A DNA stretch of 64,000 nt, taken from NCBI GenBank assembly GCA_030833445.1, contig JAURHD010000001.1, forward strand, positions 124,001-188,000, given 5' to 3'. Made by a program: the position numbers and the translations under genes. Below the pieces are notes generated by a model that saw only the letters and a list, made by a program, of their open reading frames with translations, did not search any database and was not told the DNA's origin. The DNA is from Cephaloticoccus sp. (GTDB taxonomy: Bacteria > Verrucomicrobiota > Verrucomicrobiia > Opitutales > Opitutaceae). Positions 9,171-17,974 of this stretch are shown piece by piece; position 1 is the stretch's first letter, and the number at the start of each line of letters is the position of its first letter.

Positions 9171-9335
9171 ATGAACGCTGAAATCCAGACCCTGCTTTCC
9201 CTTGCCGTCGTGGCCATCGCGTCGGTCTGGCTGGTGCGGCGCGCCTTTCGCAAAAAGTCCGGCGGCTGCGCGAGTAGTGAATGCGGGGCGATCAGCCCGG
9301 AAGTGAAAAAACTTCAGGCCAAACTGCGGCACTGA
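9171..9335 (+). CDS. FeoB-associated small Cys-containing membrane protein
   Basis: A 54-residue protein starting MNAEIQTLLSL with one N-terminal membrane helix (about residues 6-23), a basic stretch RRAFRKKSGG, and two cysteines in GGCASSECGA. This is the pattern of small proteins encoded directly after feoB in many genomes, sometimes called FeoB-associated Cys-rich membrane proteins, which may act like FeoC. The ATG follows the feoB stop codon by 3 bases. Its role is unproven. Position, size and the cysteine pair make it a real gene rather than chance. Confidence 0.78.
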   Translation: MNAEIQTLLSLAVVAIASVWLVRRAFRKKSGGCASSECGAISPEVKKLQAKLRH

Positions 9336-9351
9336 ATCGCGCCCCGGTTGA

Positions 9352-10389
9352 TTAGCGCTTGAAGTGAACCGGTTGCTGCACGCGGGTGACGGTGGGTTGG
9401 CCCTGGACCGTCGGCCGGTTGAAACGCCACCGCACAATCGCCTGACAAGCGGCATAACCAAAGGACGGATCCGTCGCCGAGACAATCCGGGGCAACTGGG
9501 GGCGGCCGGTTTCATCCACGAAAAACTCGATCATCGCCTCGCCAGTTTCCACCGTCAGCGGCAAGCGCGTGGGAAATACCGGGGCCCTCCTTTCATAAGC
9601 CCGGAGAGCCCGGTCCAAATCCTTGCCCCCGGTGAAATGCGCCGCGTCGCCGCCGAATCGGAGGCGCTTCAGAATCGCGGCGCCTGAATCAGATATCCTG
9701 ACCTCGCCGTCGAGCGGATTGAAGACCCATTTGAGATCAAGCGTCTTGGCCACGGCTTTGCCGTCTTCCACCGCGGCGGGAAACCGGACCGAGTCCAGCA
9801 TCGCTTCAATCGCCAACTTGAAATCGGCGTCGGGCTCCCCTTGCCACGTCGTATCGACCACCATCCCCTCGACGCTGATCAATATCGTGGCTTCGAGCGT
9901 CCCTTGTTTATTTTCCATCAGATCCACAAAGGGATAGACCGCACCGGAATCCACGCTCGGCGGCTGCGGCGCAACTGACGATCCGGCAGTAATGCCCTGC
10001 AAGGGATGCGGGCTGGGTCGCGGACCCGCGGGTGATTCATCATTAAGGGTGAACTCCAACGGCGCCTGCAACCGGGTGTTCACCGCACGACCGTCTTTGA
10101 TCCCCGGCTTAAACTTCCACTTCGATACCGCTGCCAGCGCAGCTTCACCGAACTCATCGTGAGTGCAGCTTACCACCCGGGCGTTGCGCACATCTCCCTG
10201 GGTATCCACGATGAATTCGATTACCGCCCGACCCACGACGCCCGCCTTACGCAACTCGAAGGGATATTGTGGCTTAACCCTGAATTTGGGGGTCGATGGG
10301 GTGTCGACCATTCTGGCTTGCAGGCCGCTTAAAAGCAGACCGCACCCGAGAAACACGATTAACCATTGCCGGGCCTTGCCTAGGATCAT
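9352..10389 (-). CDS. TonB-family protein with repeated TonB C-terminal-like domains
   Basis: A 345-residue protein with an N-terminal hydrophobic segment (MILGKARQWLIVFLGCG) that looks like a signal peptide or anchor. Two clear TonB_C-like domains follow, one near residues 35-125 (KPQYPFELRKAGVVGRAVIEF) and one at the C-terminus (AMIEFFVDETGRPQLPR). A third, degenerate copy lies between them (VYPFVDLMENKQG). TonB_C domains contact outer membrane transporters, but this protein lacks the Pro-rich linker of classical TonB and has no ExbB/ExbD nearby. It is a shorter paralogue of the gene just upstream (10445-11857), missing one domain. Function unknown beyond periplasmic envelope association. 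Confidence 0.75.
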   Translation of the reverse strand: MILGKARQWLIVFLGCGLLLSGLQARMVDTPSTPKFRVKPQYPFELRKAGVVGRAVIEFIVDTQGDVRNARVVSCTHDEFGEAALAAVSKWKFKPGIKDGRAVNTRLQAPLEFTLNDESPAGPRPSPHPLQGITAGSSVAPQPPSVDSGAVYPFVDLMENKQGTLEATILISVEGMVVDTTWQGEPDADFKLAIEAMLDSVRFPAAVEDGKAVAKTLDLKWVFNPLDGEVRISDSGAAILKRLRFGGDAAHFTGGKDLDRALRAYERRAPVFPTRLPLTVETGEAMIEFFVDETGRPQLPRIVSATDPSFGYAACQAIVRWRFNRPTVQGQPTVTRVQQPVHFKR

Positions 10390-10444
10390 GCCTGAAACTG
10401 CAACGGGGCTCCCGGGACACACAACGGGAATTTTTAATCCCACC

Positions 10445-11857
10445 TCAGCGTTTGAAAAATAGGGTTTGCTGCGCGCGCACAATCGTGGGTTTGCCATTCA
10501 ATAGTAGCGGTTCGTAACGCCACGAGGCTACGGCCTGACAGGCAGCGTATCCAAATGCCGGGTCCGTAGATGTAACCATACGAGGTAGTTGGACCCGACC
10601 GGTTTCATCCACAAAAAATTCCACTTCGGCTTGGCCTTGTATTATCTCCGACGGCAAACGGCTTGGAAAAACCGGGTCGATGCTTTTAACGACTTCCAGC
10701 TTCGTATCCAGCTCAGCCTCCCCGGGAAACACCGTGGCGTTGCCTTCGATTCGCAGACGTTTGAGAATGGCGGCAGCAGCATCAGTGATGCTAACATCTC
10801 CATCATACGGATTGAATTCCAATCGCAGTTTAAAGGGATGCAGTTTATCCGGATTGGAAGTTGATCGGGCAGTTTGCTGCACCATGTCGAGCATCGCTTC
10901 AATCGCTAGTTGAAATGCCGGTGGCGGATCGTTCTGCCATTGGACCATTATATGCCTCCCGGTAGGATCAGCGCTTAATTCGGCCGTAACAACTCCTTGT
11001 CTGTTTTCCAGTAGTTCCAAAAAAGGATATACCACGGCGGGGCGCTCGGGGCTTATCTTCTCCACCGACACCAGATGCCTTGGCTGCGGGACGGTGGGCG
11101 CATCCACCTCAGCTCGAAGCCGGGCTAGAAACTGGAGGTGCGATGGCTGATTGAAGACAAAGGGCAGCCTGAGGCGTGTTGCCTGGGTTTTACCTTCGAC
11201 GATCGCGGGGATAAACGCCCACTGAGCAATCGCATTGAGTGCCTCCTGGTTGAACACCTCGTGGGAGGTCTTGACGACCCGCGCATCCTGAACGGCCCCA
11301 GTTTCCGTAACGACGAACTCAACCATGACTTCCCCGGACAGAGCCACTAACTCGGTATCCTTAGGATACTTGGGGGCAACACGTAACACCGGCCGAGGTT
11401 GAGATTTTAACGGCAACCGAGCCAGAGCATCACGTTGTTCCTGTCGCGAGAGTGAAAACTTAACCTTGGTCTCAAGATGTAGGGTCATCGCCCGGGCAGA
11501 TACTCTACCGGGTCGGAACGTCCACTTGGCCACCGCATCCAACGCCGCCTGATTCAGCATGGGGCTATCGCTGCGGATCACGCGCAGATTCCGCGCATTG
11601 CCGTTGGCATTAACATCTAAACCCACCTCGACCACGCCCTTAATCCCCAAGGCTGCAGCCTCCGGTGGATATTCCGGCTTTACCCGCTTCTTAACTGATG
11701 GGCGCGTAATATTCGGGCCTAGATCGGGCAAAAGGTTCCGCCCCGGATCGGGCATGGGCGGTATCTGAAACATCGTGTTTTGCTGGGCCCATCCCGCCGC
11801 AATCACAGATACCGTCACGCACCCCAACCGGGCCCATCGTATCAAATACTTCAGCAT
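10445..11857 (-). CDS. TonB-family protein with repeated TonB C-terminal-like domains
   Basis: A 470-residue protein beginning MLKYLIRWARLGCVTVSVIA, a signal peptide-like start. It contains three recognisable TonB_C-like domains (about residues 40-125, 145-235 and 380-470), each with the xYPxxAxxxxxxGxVxVxxxVxxxGxxxxxxV pattern. A degenerate fourth copy sits near residues 270-345. The ATG at 11857 is preferred to one 33 bases upstream because it starts the signal peptide directly. The gene and its downstream neighbour (55-base gap) are tandem paralogues whose C-terminal halves align closely. The lack of ExbBD nearby suggests a structural or scaffolding role rather than classical energy transduction, which is inference. 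Confidence 0.76.
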   Translation of the reverse strand: MLKYLIRWARLGCVTVSVIAAGWAQQNTMFQIPPMPDPGRNLLPDLGPNITRPSVKKRVKPEYPPEAAALGIKGVVEVGLDVNANGNARNLRVIRSDSPMLNQAALDAVAKWTFRPGRVSARAMTLHLETKVKFSLSRQEQRDALARLPLKSQPRPVLRVAPKYPKDTELVALSGEVMVEFVVTETGAVQDARVVKTSHEVFNQEALNAIAQWAFIPAIVEGKTQATRLRLPFVFNQPSHLQFLARLRAEVDAPTVPQPRHLVSVEKISPERPAVVYPFLELLENRQGVVTAELSADPTGRHIMVQWQNDPPPAFQLAIEAMLDMVQQTARSTSNPDKLHPFKLRLEFNPYDGDVSITDAAAAILKRLRIEGNATVFPGEAELDTKLEVVKSIDPVFPSRLPSEIIQGQAEVEFFVDETGRVQLPRMVTSTDPAFGYAACQAVASWRYEPLLLNGKPTIVRAQQTLFFKR

Positions 11858-11975
11858 GTCAAAAGATGGCGCGGACAACTTCCGTTGCACAAACGATTTT
11901 TATCAAATTGGTCGATGACACAGCCGGCCTGATTTTGGGTTTCCCCTCGTGACGGCGCCTGCCTAGCGTGCCGTC

Positions 11976-12761
11976 ATGGAAGTCCTCATCCGTGAAAGCC
12001 CCGAGATCGGTTGTCTACTTGGTGCGAAAATAATCGCCCGGGTTGTTCGCGACAAACCGGACGCGGTGCTCGGGCTTGCCACCGGCCGCACGCCCTTGCG
12101 GCTCTATCAGGAATTGATCCGCATGCATAAAGAGGAGGGTCTCGATTTTTCCAAGGTCACCACCTTCAACCTCGACGAATACGTCGGGCTGCCTGCCACC
12201 CACGACCAGTCCTACCGCTATTTCATGCGGGAAAATCTTTTCCGCCACATCAACATCGACGAAAAGCGCACGCACGTGCCCGACGGCACGGCGCCTGACT
12301 TGCACGTTGAGTGCCGCGGTTACGAACAACGCATCCTCGATGCCGGCGGTATCGATATCCAGCTGCTTGGTCTCGGCCGCAACGGCCACATCGGATTTAA
12401 CGAACCCACCGGTTCCCTGCGTTCACGCACTTGGATCAAGATTCTATCCGAACAGACCCTGCAGGATAACAGCGATGTATTTGGTTCCTTGGAAGCCATG
12501 CCCAAGCACGCCCTCACGATGGGCATCGGCACCATTCTCGAAGCCCGCCGCTGTTTGCTCCTCGCCTTTGGTCCCGCCAAGGTGCGCGCGGTGGAGGAAA
12601 TGATCGAGGGCCCACTCGCCGCCATCTGCCCCGGCTCCGCCCTGCAACAACACCCGCGCGCCACCGTGATTCTCGACGAAAACTCCTCAGCCGGTCTGCG
12701 CTATGCGGATCACTACCGCTGGATCGACCAGAATAAATTCGACTGGCAGCGCCACAAATAA
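11976..12761 (+). CDS. nagB: Glucosamine-6-phosphate deaminase
   Basis: The 261-residue protein converts glucosamine-6-phosphate to fructose-6-phosphate and ammonia in the cytoplasm, the entry of amino sugars into glycolysis. It has the GLATGRTPLRLYQ substrate-loop motif, D67 in FNLDEYVG (general base), and the lid/catalytic segment GLGRNGHIGFNEP containing H138 and E143. The position equivalent to Asp141 of the E. coli enzyme is Asn136, as in many firmicute enzymes known to be active. It is the first gene of a compact group with galM (16-base gap). No nagA or amino sugar transporter is in the window. Confidence 0.94.
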   Translation: MEVLIRESPEIGCLLGAKIIARVVRDKPDAVLGLATGRTPLRLYQELIRMHKEEGLDFSKVTTFNLDEYVGLPATHDQSYRYFMRENLFRHINIDEKRTHVPDGTAPDLHVECRGYEQRILDAGGIDIQLLGLGRNGHIGFNEPTGSLRSRTWIKILSEQTLQDNSDVFGSLEAMPKHALTMGIGTILEARRCLLLAFGPAKVRAVEEMIEGPLAAICPGSALQQHPRATVILDENSSAGLRYADHYRWIDQNKFDWQRHK

Positions 12762-12777
12762 CCTCAGCCGATTACCC

Positions 12778-13818
12778 ATGACCCCACAACCCTTCGGCTT
12801 TCTTCCCACTGGCGAAGCCATTGAAAAATACACCCTGCGCAATGCCGGCGGGGCCAGCCTCGAGTTCATCACCTACGGCGGAATCGTCACTGCCCTGAAG
12901 GTGCCGGATCGGGACGGTCAATTGGCGGATGTCGTGCTCGGGTTCGACAACCTCAATGCCTACGTAAACGGCCACCCCTACTTCGGCGCGATCATCGGGC
13001 GCATCACTGGCCGCGTGTCAGGCGGCCAACTGAAGGTTGCGGACAAGCTCTATCAACTCGCCTGCAATCAGGCACCCAACCATCTCCATGGCGGCAAGGT
13101 TGGCTTCGATAAACGGGTCTGGGACGCGGAACCCGTCACGCGGCCGGATGGGGCGGATTCCGTGCGCCTCACTTATCATAGCCCTGATGGCGAAGAGGGT
13201 TATCCCGGCAATCTCGACATCGCGATCACCTATACGCTCACCGCCAAAAACGAGTTCATCATCGAATCAGATGCGACCAGCGACCAAGTAACGCCGCTCA
13301 GTTTGGCGAATCATTCGTATTTTAATCTGGCGGGTGAGGGCACCGGCAGCGTGGCGGAACACATCGTGCAGATCATGGCCGAGGAATTCGTCGGCATGGA
13401 CAACGACATGACCCTGTCCGACCGGCGCGACCCCGTTGCAGATACACCCAGTGATTTTCGCACCGCCCGCCGACTCGGTGACGCCTTGCCGCACATGCAC
13501 AAATCTCACGGGGAAAATTATCTCCTGCGCTCAAACGCCAGCGAAAAGCCCACCTTGATTGCGCGGGTGACCGAGCCCGATTCCGGCCGGGTGCTCGAGG
13601 TTCTGACCAACGACACCTGTCTGCAATTCTACAGCGGCGTTTCCCTCGACGGCACCCTCACGGGCAAATCCGGCCAACCTTATAATCAACACGGCGCCCT
13701 TTGCTTGGAATGCCAAGGCTATCCCAACGGATCGAGCCGGCCCGAATTGGGCGACATTTTGGTGCACCCCGGCACCCCGCAACGCCGCACCACGATCTAC
13801 GCTTTCTCGACCCAATAA
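12778..13818 (+). CDS. galM: Galactose mutarotase (aldose 1-epimerase)
   Basis: A 346-residue cytoplasmic-looking enzyme that interconverts alpha and beta anomers of aldohexoses. Catalytic features visible are the NHLHGGKVGFDKRVWDA motif with the first histidine, SLANHSYFNLAG with the second, and the C-terminal LCLECQGYPN with the catalytic glutamate. The start ATG at 12778 (MTPQPFGFLPTG) is preferred over an upstream in-frame start that lies inside nagB. It sits 16 bases after nagB and 15 bases before the desaturase fusion gene. No signal peptide is present, although secreted versions exist in related bacteria. Confidence 0.93.
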   Translation: MTPQPFGFLPTGEAIEKYTLRNAGGASLEFITYGGIVTALKVPDRDGQLADVVLGFDNLNAYVNGHPYFGAIIGRITGRVSGGQLKVADKLYQLACNQAPNHLHGGKVGFDKRVWDAEPVTRPDGADSVRLTYHSPDGEEGYPGNLDIAITYTLTAKNEFIIESDATSDQVTPLSLANHSYFNLAGEGTGSVAEHIVQIMAEEFVGMDNDMTLSDRRDPVADTPSDFRTARRLGDALPHMHKSHGENYLLRSNASEKPTLIARVTEPDSGRVLEVLTNDTCLQFYSGVSLDGTLTGKSGQPYNQHGALCLECQGYPNGSSRPELGDILVHPGTPQRRTTIYAFSTQ

Positions 13819-13833
13819 CGAACCGAAGTAGCC

Positions 13834-16122
13834 ATGAGCGACGAACACCCCACCGCCGCCGTCCTGACGCGACCAGCCCAAACCCTCGACTACAGCCTGA
13901 CCGGTGAAAACGCCGCGGCCGCGGTGGAGAAGGGACTGGCCGAAGCCGATTGGTATCAATGCACGGTGCCCCGCGCGGAGATGCGCAAGCTGCTTGAGCG
14001 GCGTGATGGTCCCGCCATCCGCGACACGCTCCTCTGGTTCGCGCTGATCCTCGTCAGTGGATATGCCACCTATGCGCTGTGGGGTTCGTGGTGGGCGATC
14101 ATTCCCTACGCCATCTACGCCGCGCTGTATGGCTCCACTTCGGATTCCCGTTGGCACGAGTCCGAACACGGCACCGCGTTCAAGACCGATTGGATGAATC
14201 GCGCCCTGTATGAGATCGCCTCGTTCATGGTGATGCGCGAATCCACCCTCTGGCGCTGGAGCCATACCCGCCACCACAGCGACACGATCATCGTGGGCCG
14301 CGATCCCGAGATCGCCGTGCCGCGTCCGCCAAATCTCAAGCGCATGGCGCTCGGCATCTTCAACCTGCCGGTCTACCGCAATTACTTTGGCCAGATCCTC
14401 ACGCACGCCCGGGGGAAAATGCGTCCCGCGGAAAAAACCTACATCCCGGAAAGCGAGTTTCCCAAAATCTATTTCAAGGCGCGCATCTACGTGCTGATTT
14501 ACGCGACCTCGATCGGGCTCGCGATTTATACCCAGAGCTTTCTGCCGCTGATGTATGTCGGTCTCGCCAATATCTTTGGCACTTGGCTCATGCTGATCTA
14601 CGGTTACACCCAGCACGCCGGACTCGCGGAAAACGTGCTCGATCACCGGCTCAACTGCCGGACGGTATACATGAATCCGATCCACCGGTATCTCTACTGG
14701 AATATGAACTACCACCTGGAGCATCACATGTTTCCGTTGGTGCCGTATCACAATCTGCCACGCCTGCACGCCTTGGTGAAGTCCGACATGCCCGTGCCCT
14801 ACAACGGCATCATCGAGGCCTTTCGCGAAATCATCCCCACCGTTCTGCGGCAGGTGAAGGACCCTGCGTATCACGTGAAGCGCAAGCTGCCCCCACCACC
14901 CGCCAAATCGGCCGGTGCCGAGGCCTTTACCACCGACGTCCAGCCCGATGCCGATGGCTGGCTCGAGATCTGCGCCGCGGCCGACCTCGGCCCGGCGGAT
15001 GTGATCCGCTTCGACCATGGCCATAAGACCTACGCGCTTTATCGCGACGAGGCCGGCAAACTCTATGCCACTGATGGCGTTTGCACGCACGGCAACACCC
15101 ACCTCGCCGACGGCCTCGTGAAAGGGAAAATCATCGAGTGCCCCAAGCACAACGGTCGCTTCAATCTCGCGGATGGTTCCCCTGCACGCTCCCCGGTTTG
15201 CCGTGGTCTCGCGACTTATCCGCTGGAGGAACGCAGGGGCCGGTTGTGGCTGAATCTCACCCGGGTCGGCGGCGCCGGTGCGCGGGAACAAAAATCCTAC
15301 CGCTTCCGCGTCATCAGCAACCGCAGCGTCGCCACCTTCATCAAGGAAGTCGTGCTCGAGCCCCTTGATCAGACCGTTGCGTTCACGCCGGGCGATTATC
15401 TGCAGTTCGACATCCCGGCCTACGAAGAAATCAAGTTTTCCGATTTCGATATCCCGGAACCCTACGCCGCGGTTTGGCAAGCCCAGCACGTTTTCGATCT
15501 CGTCGCGACCAACCGTGGCAGCACCCGGCGCAACAACTATTCACTGGCCAGCAACGGTAACACGGAACGCAATCTGCGTTTCAACGTGCGCATCGCCACG
15601 CCGCCAGCGGGTCAGGACTGTCCGCCCGGCGTAGGCTCAGCCTACATGTTCAGCCTCAAAGCCGGTGACACCATCACGGCGATCGGACCCTTTGGCGATT
15701 TTCACCTGAAGCCCACCCAAAAGGAGGCCGTCTACATTGGAGGCGGCGCCGGCATGGCTCCACTTCGGGCGCATCTCTCGCACCTGTTCGAAACCGAGAA
15801 TTCCCATCGCAAGGTGAGCTATTGGTATGGGGCGCGTTCGAAGCAGGAAATTTTCTACGAAGACTATTTCGAAACCCTCGACGCAAATCACCCGAACTTC
15901 GATTTTCACGTCGCACTCTCTTCACCCCTGCCGGAAGACGCGTGGACCGGTCACACCGGATTCATTCACGAAGTCGTGCTGGATCACTATCTGCGCGATC
16001 ATCCCAATCCGAAGGCCGTGGAATATTATCTCTGCGGTCCGCCCATGATGATCAAGGCCTGCACCCAGATGCTCGCCAAACTCGGGGTCCCTGCCACCCA
16101 GATCGCCTTCGACGAGTTCTGA
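13834..16122 (+). CDS. Desaturase-Rieske-NqrF-like reductase fusion (MocD/MocE/reductase architecture)
   Basis: One 762-residue chain joins three modules. Residues about 35-355 form a membrane fatty-acid-desaturase-like domain with three histidine clusters for a di-iron centre: H108-ESEH, H144-TRHH and H294-LEHH. Residues about 375-475 form a Rieske-type [2Fe-2S] domain with C417-T-H419 and C436-PKH439. Residues about 485-762 resemble the FAD/NADH part of NqrF, with an NNYSLAS flavin motif, GGGAGMAPLR at 636 onward, YWYGARS, WTGHTGFIH and CGPPMM at 734. Electrons could flow NADH-FAD-[2Fe-2S]-di-iron, making a self-contained membrane oxygenase or desaturase. The desaturase and ferredoxin parts resemble MocD and MocE of rhizopine catabolism. 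The substrate is unknown. The NqrF ferredoxin domain and N-terminal helix are absent, being replaced by the Rieske module. Confidence 0.9.
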   Translation: MSDEHPTAAVLTRPAQTLDYSLTGENAAAAVEKGLAEADWYQCTVPRAEMRKLLERRDGPAIRDTLLWFALILVSGYATYALWGSWWAIIPYAIYAALYGSTSDSRWHESEHGTAFKTDWMNRALYEIASFMVMRESTLWRWSHTRHHSDTIIVGRDPEIAVPRPPNLKRMALGIFNLPVYRNYFGQILTHARGKMRPAEKTYIPESEFPKIYFKARIYVLIYATSIGLAIYTQSFLPLMYVGLANIFGTWLMLIYGYTQHAGLAENVLDHRLNCRTVYMNPIHRYLYWNMNYHLEHHMFPLVPYHNLPRLHALVKSDMPVPYNGIIEAFREIIPTVLRQVKDPAYHVKRKLPPPPAKSAGAEAFTTDVQPDADGWLEICAAADLGPADVIRFDHGHKTYALYRDEAGKLYATDGVCTHGNTHLADGLVKGKIIECPKHNGRFNLADGSPARSPVCRGLATYPLEERRGRLWLNLTRVGGAGAREQKSYRFRVISNRSVATFIKEVVLEPLDQTVAFTPGDYLQFDIPAYEEIKFSDFDIPEPYAAVWQAQHVFDLVATNRGSTRRNNYSLASNGNTERNLRFNVRIATPPAGQDCPPGVGSAYMFSLKAGDTITAIGPFGDFHLKPTQKEAVYIGGGAGMAPLRAHLSHLFETENSHRKVSYWYGARSKQEIFYEDYFETLDANHPNFDFHVALSSPLPEDAWTGHTGFIHEVVLDHYLRDHPNPKAVEYYLCGPPMMIKACTQMLAKLGVPATQIAFDEF

Positions 16123-16128
16123 TTTACG

Positions 16129-16506
16129 TCAGCGTTTCTCTTCCATCAATCCGAGCAGGCTCCCGTCGGGGTCACGGAAAAAAGTCATCCAAAGTTCGTG
16201 GTCGGGCATCTTCGCGATCAAATGCGGCTCGTCTTCAAACGTGATCCCGCGCGCCTGCATGGCGGTCCGCACCGCTTCGATATCGGTCACTTTGAAGTAT
16301 AGCGTGGAGTTGGCGCCGGCGTTGGAAAGGCCTTCCGGCTTGGTCACCATCAACCGCACCGAACCCATCATGAAAAAGGCGAGGTTGGGCGGGGCTTGAA
16401 AAAGGAGCGGCAGGCCTACCTCGTCGCGGAAAAACTTCACGGCCCGGTCGAGATCACTGACCGCGTGCGAGACCTGACCGAGGGGAAGGGCGGTGGCTTC
16501 GGACAT
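16129..16506 (-). CDS. VOC (glyoxalase/bleomycin resistance-fold) family protein
   Basis: A 125-residue protein with a single VOC unit pair. It starts with QVSHAVSDLDRAVKFFRDEVGLPLLF, the classical first beta-alpha-beta of the fold, and ends with MTFFRDPDGSLLGLME, the second metal-side strand. Ligands are plausibly H14 and the Glu near the C-terminus. Family members include glyoxalase I, ring-cleaving dioxygenases and antibiotic-binding proteins, so the reaction cannot be assigned. It is convergent with the desaturase fusion gene, with a 6-base gap, and on the same strand as exoD and queE. Confidence 0.85.
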   Translation of the reverse strand: MSEATALPLGQVSHAVSDLDRAVKFFRDEVGLPLLFQAPPNLAFFMMGSVRLMVTKPEGLSNAGANSTLYFKVTDIEAVRTAMQARGITFEDEPHLIAKMPDHELWMTFFRDPDGSLLGLMEEKR

Positions 16507-16557
16507 AGCGTATGCCTATCAAACATACCGCGAGAGTCGAGCCCGCACCCAATATCT

Positions 16558-17211
16558 TCAGCCGCTGATCCAACGCGCAATCGCGTTGATCATGTGCTGG
16601 GTCGCTTCACCGAGCAGGATAAAATAGAACACCCCGAGCACGAAGACCAGGTAGCCGAGCAGGATAAACAAGCCGTCGCGTTCCAGCATCCCCGCACCGA
16701 GCAGCAGGATCGTCCACGCGGGAAACGAATTACTGAACGGAATCGGCAACGGCAGCAAAAGCACGAGCGCGGAAATCAGGATAAACAGCGCGTGCAGCTG
16801 GAGCATCGCTCCCGGCGCACTGATCAAGGCCAGCCGCGGTCGCAAAAAAGTTTCCAGCAACGCGATTACTTTGCCGGCAACGGCAAACACGCGGTCGAAG
16901 AACCCCGCGGGAAGTTGTTTGCGTTGCAGCTTCATCGGCAACCACGGTCGCTGGCCCAGGGCCAGCCGTAATGCAATGAAGGCTATCGCCAGACCAAATG
17001 GAGTCGAAAGACCGGGCAAGGGAATGGGCGTGATAAAGGGCAGGGCGAGCAGGATGACCAACAGCGTGTAGGCCCGACCGCGCAAACTGTGGATGACCTC
17101 GCGCAGGGTCATCGGCTTGGCCCCGAGGCGCGCACGCAGATCGGCCAATTCCTCCGAAAGCTTGCGCGGCGGCACCACCACAGGGACCAATCGGCGGCGC
17201 GGATTTTTCAT
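16558..17211 (-). CDS. exoD: ExoD-family exopolysaccharide biosynthesis membrane protein
   Basis: A 217-residue inner membrane protein with about four to five hydrophobic segments. The central motif of the family is clear: a cytoplasmic opening with [24 protein letters not shown] followed by [31 protein letters not shown]. ExoD proteins are named from Rhizobium mutants altered in exopolysaccharide and invasion, but the molecular activity is not known. The start codon overlaps the stop codon of queE by 4 bases (ATGA), so the two are probably translationally coupled, although there is no evident functional link. Confidence 0.86.
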   Translation of the reverse strand: MKNPRRRLVPVVVPPRKLSEELADLRARLGAKPMTLREVIHSLRGRAYTLLVILLALPFITPIPLPGLSTPFGLAIAFIALRLALGQRPWLPMKLQRKQLPAGFFDRVFAVAGKVIALLETFLRPRLALISAPGAMLQLHALFILISALVLLLPLPIPFSNSFPAWTILLLGAGMLERDGLFILLGYLVFVLGVFYFILLGEATQHMINAIARWISG

Positions 17212-17903
17212 GTGCCGCGGGTGTTGCCGAACAATTCAATGTGCAGCCGGTGCGCGTAACGATAGCCGCGCGTCTTGCACATGTCGGGCAGCCACATCGC
17301 CCGCTCACGCAGGGTCTCCATCGCAATACCCTCGGGCATGAGTAATATCTTATGCGCCGGAATCGGATCGGGCAGGGCGGCCAAGAAGGTCTCGATCTCC
17401 GCCACATCTTCCGGTCGGGCCACCACAAATTTAAACTGATAATCGTAGTTCTTGACCCACGCCGCCACCACGTCGGGCTGCCTGCGCAGGGCCTCGTGTT
17501 TTTTCCGCCACGTTTCGTCCAATCGCGCATCAGGCGCCGAGTTCGCCAGCTTCGGCGAAAGCGACGCCAGATCGCACGCGATGCCGTCCGGGGCAATCGT
17601 TGCCGCCGTCTCGATGGTGATGTGATAGCCGAGTTTCTTCAGCTCCGCCGCGAGTTCGCTGATTTCCTTGGCCACCATCGGCTCACCGCCCGTCAGCACC
17701 ACATGCCGGGCCGCGGCATGGGATCGCACCGCGGCCACGATTTCGGCCACGGCCATCGTCTTTCCCTGCGGATTCCATGAGGCGTAGGGGGTGTCGCACC
17801 AATTGCAGCGCAGGTTGCAGCCACTCGTGCGCACAAAGACCGACGGCACGCCGGTCAGTTCGCCTTCCCCCTGCAACGAGTAGAATATCTCCGAGATTAA
17901 CAC
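17208..17903 (-). CDS. queE: 7-carboxy-7-deazaguanine synthase
   Basis: A 231-residue radical SAM enzyme of queuosine biosynthesis, converting 6-carboxytetrahydropterin to 7-carboxy-7-deazaguanine. It starts [23 protein letters not shown] with the substrate-binding QGEG motif. The iron-sulfur cluster ligands are C29, C33 and C36 in [11 protein letters not shown], and LTGGEP follows for SAM binding. The next enzyme of the pathway, queC, is encoded 67 bases upstream on the same strand, and a YhhQ-type precursor transporter is 5 kb away. The stop codon overlaps the exoD start by 4 bases. Confidence 0.94.
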   Translation of the reverse strand: MLISEIFYSLQGEGELTGVPSVFVRTSGCNLRCNWCDTPYASWNPQGKTMAVAEIVAAVRSHAAARHVVLTGGEPMVAKEISELAAELKKLGYHITIETAATIAPDGIACDLASLSPKLANSAPDARLDETWRKKHEALRRQPDVVAAWVKNYDYQFKFVVARPEDVAEIETFLAALPDPIPAHKILLMPEGIAMETLRERAMWLPDMCKTRGYRYAHRLHIELFGNTRGT

Positions 17904-17910
17904 AGCTGGG

Positions 17911-17974
17911 TTTTAACACAGGGGACACAGAGCGCACGGAGTTTCTCCACGGGTTCAGTGTCTGCCGTCTTTAA
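17911..17974. repeat. Imperfect palindromic intergenic repeat (ACACAG/CACGGAG type)
   Basis: The queC-queE gap holds a degenerate inverted repeat. The left arm has TTAACACAGGGGACACAGAG and CGCACGGAG; the right arm reads CACGGGTTCAGTGTCTGCC and ends in TTTAA. The same words occur in the repeats at 24766-24859 and 40384-40460. The right end overlaps the TAA stop codon of queC. Confidence 0.6.

Noticed and set aside
13531-15489. Long minus-strand open frame of 652 codons opposite galM and the desaturase fusion
   Set aside because: It is antisense to two genes with clear catalytic motifs. Its product is rich in Gly, Arg, Asp and His as expected for antisense reading of high-GC coding DNA.
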